From: Opitutaceae bacterium | GTDB lineage: Bacteria > Verrucomicrobiota > Verrucomicrobiia > Opitutales > Opitutaceae | Direction of reading: 5' to 3' | Assembly (NCBI GenBank): GCA_005786775.1 | Contig: SYDD01000125.1 | Location: 1 to 6,356, forward strand | Length of the DNA: 6,356 nt | Notes under the pieces: generated by a model | Database searches by the model: none | What the model was told of the DNA's origin: nothing | What the model saw: the letters and a program-made list of their open reading frames with translations, nothing else | Program-made: the position numbers and the translations under genes | Shown here: positions 1 through 3,893 of the stretch, piece after piece | How the letters are laid out: each line of letters begins with the position of its first letter | How positions within the stretch are numbered: position 1 is the stretch's first letter

Positions 1-1
1 C

Positions 2-454
2 CCGGCCGCCTCGGGCCTGCTCGTCCTCCTCGACCCGCTCCGCCGGAAACCCGCCGGCGGCGGCGCCGTGTTCGTGGCCAACCTCGCCGCCGTCCCCGCC
101 GGCGGCGAACCGCGCAAGTTCCCCGTCCTCGCCACCCGCGTGGACGCGTGGAACCGCACGCCCGACGTCCCCGTCGGCGCCGTCTACCTGCAGCGCCTCC
201 CCGACGGCAGCGTCCGCGCGCTGAACGTCGCCTGCCCGCACGCCGGGTGCTTCGTGGACTACAAGGCCGCGCGGGACAACTTCCACTGCCCGTGCCACAA
301 CAGCAGCTTCGCACTCGACGGGCGAGTGCTCGACCCGAAGAGCCCCAGCCCGCGGCCGCTCGACTCCCTCGAGACCGAGGTGCGCGGGGGCACGGAGGTC
401 TGGGTCCGCTTCCGCAACTTCCGCGCCGGCGTCCACGAGAAGATCCCCGTCTGA
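2..454 (+). CDS. Rieske iron-sulfur protein of a cytochrome bc-type complex (5' partial)
   Basis: This is the 2Fe-2S subunit of a quinol:cytochrome c oxidoreductase, which takes the first electron from quinol at the Qo site of cytochrome b. The frame is open to the left edge, so the true start lies outside the window; the in-frame GTG at 68 falls after the membrane anchor and is not the likely start. Counting from base 2, the first residues (GLLVLLDPLRRK) read as the end of the N-terminal anchor helix and its positive flank. The cluster-binding motifs CPHAGC and CPCHNSS are intact: predicted Fe ligands are C78, H80, C96 and H99, with a C83-C98 disulfide. About 150 residues are visible, the expected size of the soluble domain plus linker. 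The gene ends 4 bases before the cytochrome b-c gene, which implies co-translation and a shared complex. The family call is firm; the length of the missing N-terminus is unknown. Confidence 0.95.
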   Translation, partial: PAASGLLVLLDPLRRKPAGGGAVFVANLAAVPAGGEPRKFPVLATRVDAWNRTPDVPVGAVYLQRLPDGSVRALNVACPHAGCFVDYKAARDNFHCPCHNSSFALDGRVLDPKSPSPRPLDSLETEVRGGTEVWVRFRNFRAGVHEKIPV

Positions 455-458
455 CCCC

Positions 459-2246
459 GTGAAACCGCTCGACTGGCTCGATCAACGCACCGGCTACCGG
501 AAGCTGGCCCACGAGGTCCTCTTCGAGAACGTGCCCGGCGGCGCCCGCTGGCGCTACGTCTGGGGCAGCACGCTCGTCTTCTGCTTCACGCTGCAGGTGA
601 TCACCGGCATCGCGCTCTGGTTCGCCTACAGCCCCAGCTCGCAGACCGCCTGGGAGAGCGTCTACTACATCCAGCACGAGATGTGGGGCGGCTGGTTCCT
701 CCGCGGGCTCCACCACTACACCGCGCAGGCGATGACGGTGCTCCTCGCCGTCCACCTGATGCAGGTGGTGATCGACGGCGCCTACAAGGCCCCGCGCGAA
801 TTCAACTTCTGGTCGGGCATCCTCCTGCTCTGCCTCACCCTCGGCCTCTCGCTGACGGGCTACCTGCTCCCGTGGGACCAGAAGGGCTACTGGGCCACGC
901 GCGTCGCGACCAACATCCTCGCGATCACGCCGTTCGTCGGCCCCGAGCTGCAGCAGCTGGTGGTCGGCGGCGCCGACTACGGCCACCACACGCTCACGCG
1001 CTTCTTCGCGCTGCACGCCGGCGTGATCCCCGGGGCGATCATCCTCTTCATCGTCGCCCACATCTACTTCTTCCGGCGCCACGGGCTGACGCCGAAGGAG
1101 CCCCGCCGCCGGCCGGACGCCGCGTTCTGGCCCGACCAGGTGTTGCGCGACGCCGTCGCCTGCCTCGCGGTGCTCGCCGTGGTGGTCTTCCTCGTGGTGC
1201 GCAACCGGGGCGCCGAGCTCGGGGCGCCCGCCGACCCCTCGGAGCCGTTCCCCGCCGCGCGGCCCGAATGGTACTTCCTCTTCCTGTTCGAGTTCCTGAA
1301 GTACTTCCCCGGCGGCACCGAGGTCTGGGGCGCCATCGTGATCCCCGGCCTGCTGATGGCGCTGCTCGCGGCGATGCCGTTCATCGGCAACTGGCGCCTC
1401 GGCCACCGCTTCAACGTCGCCTTCCTGTGGATCGTCCTCGCCGGCTCCGGCTGGCTCACTTGGCTCGCCCTGGCGGAGGACCGCGCCAACCCCGACCACG
1501 CGATCGCCGTCGCCGCCGCGCAGCGCGAGGCCCAGCGGGTCGTGGAGCTCGCCCGTTCCCCCGCCGGCATCCCCGCCACCGGCGCCGTCACCCTGCTGCG
1601 CCAGGACCCGCTCACCCAGGGCCCGAAGCTCTTCGCGCGGCACTGCGCGAGCTGCCACCGCTTCGACGGCCACGACGGCCTCGGCGGCCAGCCCAAGGAC
1701 GCCGCCTCCGCGGCGGACCTGAAGGGCTTCGCCAGCCGCGAGTGGCTCGCCGGCCTGCTCGACCCCGCGCGCGTCGCCACCGCGCATTACTTCGGCGGGA
1801 CCAAGTTCAAGAATGGGAAGATGGTCAAATACGTGCGCGAGGACGTGGCCGAGTACGGGCCCGAGGACCGCAAGCTGCTCGAGCTCACCATCGCCGCGCT
1901 CTCGGCGGAGGCCGGGCTCAAGGCACAGCGGGACATCGACCGGCGCGACGAGGCGCTGATCGCGCAGGGGCGCGAGGCGCTGGTCGGCCCCCGGATGAAC
2001 TGCGCCGACTGCCACGTGTTCCGCGGCACTGGCGACGCCGTCGGCCCGGAGCTCACCGGGTACGGTTCGCGCGAGTGGCTGGTGGCCTTCATCGGCAACG
2101 CCGCGCATCCCCGCTTCTACGGCGAGCGCAACGACCGGATGCCGCTCTTCGGCGAGGACAAGGTGATCACCCCCGGCGAGCTCGGCCTGATCGTCGACTG
2201 GCTGCGCGGCGAGTGGTTCGTGCCCCCGCCCGCCGCGACCCGCTGA
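459..2246 (+). CDS. Cytochrome b (b6 plus subunit IV type) fused to a C-terminal diheme cytochrome c
   Basis: This is the membrane core of a quinol-oxidising bc-type complex joined to its own electron-exit domain. The start is GTG at 459, 4 bases after the Rieske stop, and no good Shine-Dalgarno site is visible. I see about seven membrane helices (near 36-56, 85-105, 117-137, 187-205, 229-248, 289-308, 318-338), equal to cytochrome b6 (four) plus subunit IV (three). Predicted haem b ligands are H85/H99 and H186/H201. The second pair is 15 apart, as in b6f rather than bc1, where it is 14. PWDQKGYWA (138-146) and the Qo motif PEWY (269-272) are present. The position aligning with b6 Cys35, which holds haem ci, is V34, so no covalent ci haem is expected. 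After a charged linker (about 340-375), two haem c sites follow: CASCH (396-400) and CADCH (515-519). M561 in DRMP is a good distal ligand for the second; M455 is a candidate for the first. At 595 residues it is far longer than cytochrome b alone, which the fusion explains. Confidence 0.96.
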   Translation: MKPLDWLDQRTGYRKLAHEVLFENVPGGARWRYVWGSTLVFCFTLQVITGIALWFAYSPSSQTAWESVYYIQHEMWGGWFLRGLHHYTAQAMTVLLAVHLMQVVIDGAYKAPREFNFWSGILLLCLTLGLSLTGYLLPWDQKGYWATRVATNILAITPFVGPELQQLVVGGADYGHHTLTRFFALHAGVIPGAIILFIVAHIYFFRRHGLTPKEPRRRPDAAFWPDQVLRDAVACLAVLAVVVFLVVRNRGAELGAPADPSEPFPAARPEWYFLFLFEFLKYFPGGTEVWGAIVIPGLLMALLAAMPFIGNWRLGHRFNVAFLWIVLAGSGWLTWLALAEDRANPDHAIAVAAAQREAQRVVELARSPAGIPATGAVTLLRQDPLTQGPKLFARHCASCHRFDGHDGLGGQPKDAASAADLKGFASREWLAGLLDPARVATAHYFGGTKFKNGKMVKYVREDVAEYGPEDRKLLELTIAALSAEAGLKAQRDIDRRDEALIAQGREALVGPRMNCADCHVFRGTGDAVGPELTGYGSREWLVAFIGNAAHPRFYGERNDRMPLFGEDKVITPGELGLIVDWLRGEWFVPPPAATR

Positions 2247-2253
2247 CCCGGGC

Positions 2254-2275
2254 GCCCGCGGGCCCGCTCACGGGC
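2254..2275. terminator. GC-rich inverted repeats between convergent stops (possible bidirectional terminator)
   Basis: Two overlapping inverted repeats lie just after the cytochrome b-c stop (2244-2246). One is a perfect 10-base palindrome, GCCCGCGGGC, at 2254-2263. The other is a 5-bp stem, GCCCG/CGGGC, with a CTCA loop at 2262-2275. The second overlaps the stop codon of the reverse-strand rhodanese remnant. Neither is followed by a T-run on either strand, so this is not a classic intrinsic terminator. Short GC palindromes also arise by chance in DNA this rich in GC. The main support is the position between two converging reading frames. Confidence 0.25.
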
Positions 2276-2402
2276 GGCGGACCGGCAGGCTGGCCGCCCC
2301 CCAGCGCGCGTAGGAGCCGAGGTTTTCCGTCGACCAGCCCTCGCGGCGCAGCAGCTCCGCCGCCAGGCCCGACCGGCCCCCGGCCGCGCAATATAACAGC
2401 AT
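2268..2402 (-). pseudogene. Rhodanese-like domain, C-terminal half only (truncated remnant)
   Basis: The reverse strand encodes 44 residues from an ATG at 2402-2400 to a TGA at 2270-2268. They read as the C-terminal half of a single-domain rhodanese (sulfurtransferase). MLLYCAAGGRS holds the active-site loop C-x-x-G-x-R with the candidate persulfide cysteine at residue 5. It is followed by AAELLRREGW, by ENLGSYARW and by the closing LPVR typical of the fold. A whole domain needs about 100 residues. The upstream half, with its usual DVR and H-x-x-GA elements, is absent from all three reverse frames in the 90 bases before the neighbouring plus-strand gene. In-frame residues just upstream (LAAARGRR, to about 2426) could extend the similarity slightly. 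TTA and TAT codons sit in an AT-rich spot (CAATATAACA, 2389-2398), unlike the neighbouring genes. Most likely this is a gene decapitated by deletion or rearrangement. A translated mini-protein is possible but would lack half the fold. Confidence 0.7.
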
Positions 2403-2492
2403 CCGGCGCCCGCGGGCGGCGGCCAACCCGGAAGCGGCCGCCGCGCCACGTCCGGGCTTGCGGCGTGCCCGCCGACGCCGTGTCCTGCCGCG

Positions 2493-3380
2493 ATGCCCAA
2501 TCCCTGGACCGGCAAAGGCAACCCCTACACCCGCGAGGAGGTGCGCGAGCGCCTGCACGCCAAGCTGCGGCAGGGCCGCGCCCTGATCGCCGCGGGCGCG
2601 GGCACCGGCATCTCCGCGAAGTTCATCGAGAAGGGCGGCGCCGACCTCATCATCATCTACAATTCCGGCCGCGTCCGGATGATGGGCCACGGCTCCACCG
2701 CCGGGATGATGGCCTACGGCGACGCCAACGCCATCGCGATGGAGATCGGCGAGTACGAGGTGCTCCCCGTGGTCGAGGAGGTCCCCGTGATCTGCGGCGT
2801 CCACGCCACCGACCCCCGCCGCCGGATGTGGCACTGGCTCGGGCGGGTGAAGGAGATGGGCTTCTCCGGGGTGAACAACTTCCCCACCCACACGATCGTC
2901 GACGGCCATTTCCGCGGCGTGCTGGAGGAGACCGGGATGTCCGTGCGCAAGGAGTACGAGATGGTCGCCCTCGCGCGCCGGATGGACCTGTTCTCGATCG
3001 TCTACGTCGGCAGCCCGGAGGAGGCCGTCGAGATGGCCAAGGCGGGCGCCGACGCGATCATCGCCCACGTGGGCACCACGGTCGGCGGTAGCATCGGCGT
3101 GCAGAAGGCGGTCGTCAGCTGGGACCAGACCCTGCGCACCACGCGCGACATCATCGCCGCCGCCTCGCAGGTGCGGAAGGACATCTTCTTCCTCGCCCAC
3201 GGGGGGCCGATCAACACGCCGGAGGACGCGGACCGCGTGATCCGGAACACGGACGCGGTGGGCTTCGTCGGCGCCTCCAGCCTCGAGCGGATGGGCGTGG
3301 AGGAATCGCTCACCGGCCTGACCCGCCGCTTCACGGCGCTCGAACTGCCGCGCCGCCCCGCGCCCGGCACGCCGGCCTAG
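2493..3380 (+). CDS. TIM-barrel protein of the phosphoenolpyruvate-hydrolase-like family (PF09370)
   Basis: This 295-residue protein has no signal peptide or membrane helix and is presumably cytoplasmic. It matches, from memory, the conserved blocks of the TIM-barrel family annotated as phosphoenolpyruvate hydrolase-like, whose members also occur beside or fused to Tm-1-like (UPF0261) domains. The blocks are GAGTGISAKF (35-44), GGADLIIIYNSGR (48-60), YGDANA (75-80), NNFPTHTIVDGHFRG (128-142), LEETGM (144-149), AGADAIIAHVGTTVGGSIG (184-202), LAHGGPINTPEDAD (234-247) and GFVGASSLERMGVE (257-270). The glycine-rich strand ends and the late GFVGASS segment fit phosphate or carboxylate binding in a TIM barrel. 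Length is normal for a stand-alone member and the C-terminus is a short proline/arginine-rich tail. No Shine-Dalgarno site precedes the ATG, which is chosen because homologous sequence begins right after it. The cupin gene follows after 43 bases. The family is fairly certain; the true substrate is not known and the hydrolase name should not be read as demonstrated activity. Confidence 0.87.
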   Translation: MPNPWTGKGNPYTREEVRERLHAKLRQGRALIAAGAGTGISAKFIEKGGADLIIIYNSGRVRMMGHGSTAGMMAYGDANAIAMEIGEYEVLPVVEEVPVICGVHATDPRRRMWHWLGRVKEMGFSGVNNFPTHTIVDGHFRGVLEETGMSVRKEYEMVALARRMDLFSIVYVGSPEEAVEMAKAGADAIIAHVGTTVGGSIGVQKAVVSWDQTLRTTRDIIAAASQVRKDIFFLAHGGPINTPEDADRVIRNTDAVGFVGASSLERMGVEESLTGLTRRFTALELPRRPAPGTPA

Positions 3381-3381
3381 C

Positions 3382-3409
3382 GGCGGCCGCCCCCGCGGCG
3401 CCCGCCGCC
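3382..3409 (+). other. GC-rich stem-loop potential between the TIM-barrel and cupin genes
   Basis: GGCGGC (3382-3387) can pair with GCCGCC (3404-3409) around a 16-base loop. The left arm also lies in a 10-base palindrome, GGCGGCCGCC (3382-3391). It starts one base after the TAG stop. There is no following T-run, only CAGCCTTTCCCG before the next ATG. It could act as a weak attenuator or RNA-stability element within an operon, or be a by-product of base composition. The sequence alone does not decide. Confidence 0.22.
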
Positions 3410-3410
3410 C

Positions 3411-3423
3411 CCAGCCTTTCCCG
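3411..3423 (+). promoter_or_regulatory. Pyrimidine-rich leader without Shine-Dalgarno before the cupin start
   Basis: The bases before the ATG at 3424 read CCAGCCTTTCCCG, with no purine-rich match to the anti-Shine-Dalgarno sequence. The end, TTTCCCG-ATGAA, closely resembles the leader of the third gene in this set (TTCCCCCG-ATGAA). The shared form supports both start choices and suggests initiation without Shine-Dalgarno pairing. The role is inferred. Confidence 0.35.
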
Positions 3424-3873
3424 ATGAATCCCGCCGAACGCCGCTTCGTGACCGCCGCAGAAACCCTCCGCGAGCCCAACCCCTGGACCAACAACGAGTG
3501 GCTCTGCCGCCCCGACGTCGTCGCGGCCGAGAAGCTGCTGCTCGTCCGGGCAAATATGGACGGGATGCACTGCCACCCCTTCCACTGCCACCCGCACCGG
3601 GAGGAGATCATCTACGTGGTGTACGGCCGCGCCGAGCAGTGGGTGGGCACGGAGTGCCGCCTGCTGGGGCCGGGCGAGATGGCGCACATCCCGCCCGGGG
3701 TGGTCCACGCGACCTACAACCCGCATCCCGAGCCGCTCGTCTTCCTAGCGATCCTCTCCCCGGCCAAGCTGCCCGCGCCGGAGGCCGCGGCGCCCGACCC
3801 GCACGACGTCTCCGCGCAGGAGCCCTGGGCCTCCCTCCGCCAGGGCCGTCCCGCCTGCCGCACCCGCGGCTGA
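3424..3873 (+). CDS. Small single-domain cupin protein with a histidine-rich metal site
   Basis: This 149-residue protein forms one conserved beta-barrel (cupin_2 type) and has no signal peptide. Motif 1 gives ligands H54, H56 and E61 (HCHPHREEIIYVVYG, ending at G68). Motif 2 fits G-x5-P-x-G-x2-H-x3-N exactly (G84, P90, G92, H95, N99), giving the fourth ligand H95. A mononuclear divalent metal site is therefore expected. The ligand strand is unusually rich in soft ligands, with H49, C50, H51, H54, C55, H56 and H58, partly from a 15-base in-frame duplication. Residues after about 115 form a proline/alanine-rich tail with little predicted structure. Small cupins next to sugar-metabolism genes are often isomerases, epimerases, dioxygenases or sensors, and the sequence does not choose among them. 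The gene sits 43 bases after the TIM-barrel gene and 20 before the ThuA-dehydrogenase gene, so it is probably in one transcript with both. The fold is certain; the function is open. Confidence 0.9.
   Translation: MNPAERRFVTAAETLREPNPWTNNEWLCRPDVVAAEKLLLVRANMDGMHCHPFHCHPHREEIIYVVYGRAEQWVGTECRLLGPGEMAHIPPGVVHATYNPHPEPLVFLAILSPAKLPAPEAAAPDPHDVSAQEPWASLRQGRPACRTRG
3568..3593 (+). repeat. In-frame direct repeat (11 bases, 15-base period) in the cupin metal-binding motif
   Basis: CACTGCCACCC occurs at 3568-3578 and again at 3583-3593, exactly 15 bases apart. In protein it gives HCHPF followed by HCHPH (residues 49-58), a five-residue tandem repeat. The second copy supplies the canonical cupin ligands H54 and H56; the first adds a parallel H-C-H just before them. 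This is directly visible in the sequence. Whether it is a recent duplication or convergent codon choice is inference. Confidence 0.6.
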
Positions 3874-3874
3874 A

Positions 3875-3892
3875 CCCCCTTCCCCTTCCCCC
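3875..3892 (+). promoter_or_regulatory. All-pyrimidine leader before the ThuA-dehydrogenase start
   Basis: Eighteen consecutive C/T bases lie between the cupin stop and the ATG at 3894, separated from the ATG by a single G. No Shine-Dalgarno sequence exists in this 20-base gap. Such tracts can act as ribosomal protein S1 contact sites. That role is inferred; the tract itself is seen directly. Confidence 0.4.
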
Positions 3893-3893
3893 G

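Noticed and set aside
68..454. GTG at 68 as the start of the Rieske gene
   Set aside because: The frame is open to base 2 and the upstream residues look like the end of the membrane anchor that Rieske proteins need, so the gene starts outside the window.
2403..2492. Sigma-70-like promoter before the TIM-barrel gene
   Set aside because: No pair of hexamers near TTGACA and TATAAT at suitable spacing. The only AT-rich spot (2389-2398) lies within the rhodanese remnant and has no matching -35 element that I can defend.
683..3091. An 802-codon plus-strand open frame overlapping the cytochrome b-c and TIM-barrel genes
   Set aside because: Arginine/proline/alanine-rich shadow in another frame of two well-supported genes, with no domain of its own.
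2403..3611. Reverse-strand frame running from inside the cupin gene into the rhodanese remnant, as one 447-residue protein
   Set aside because: Only its last 44-52 codons look like a protein family. The rest is a His/Gly/Ala-rich shadow of the TIM-barrel and cupin genes.
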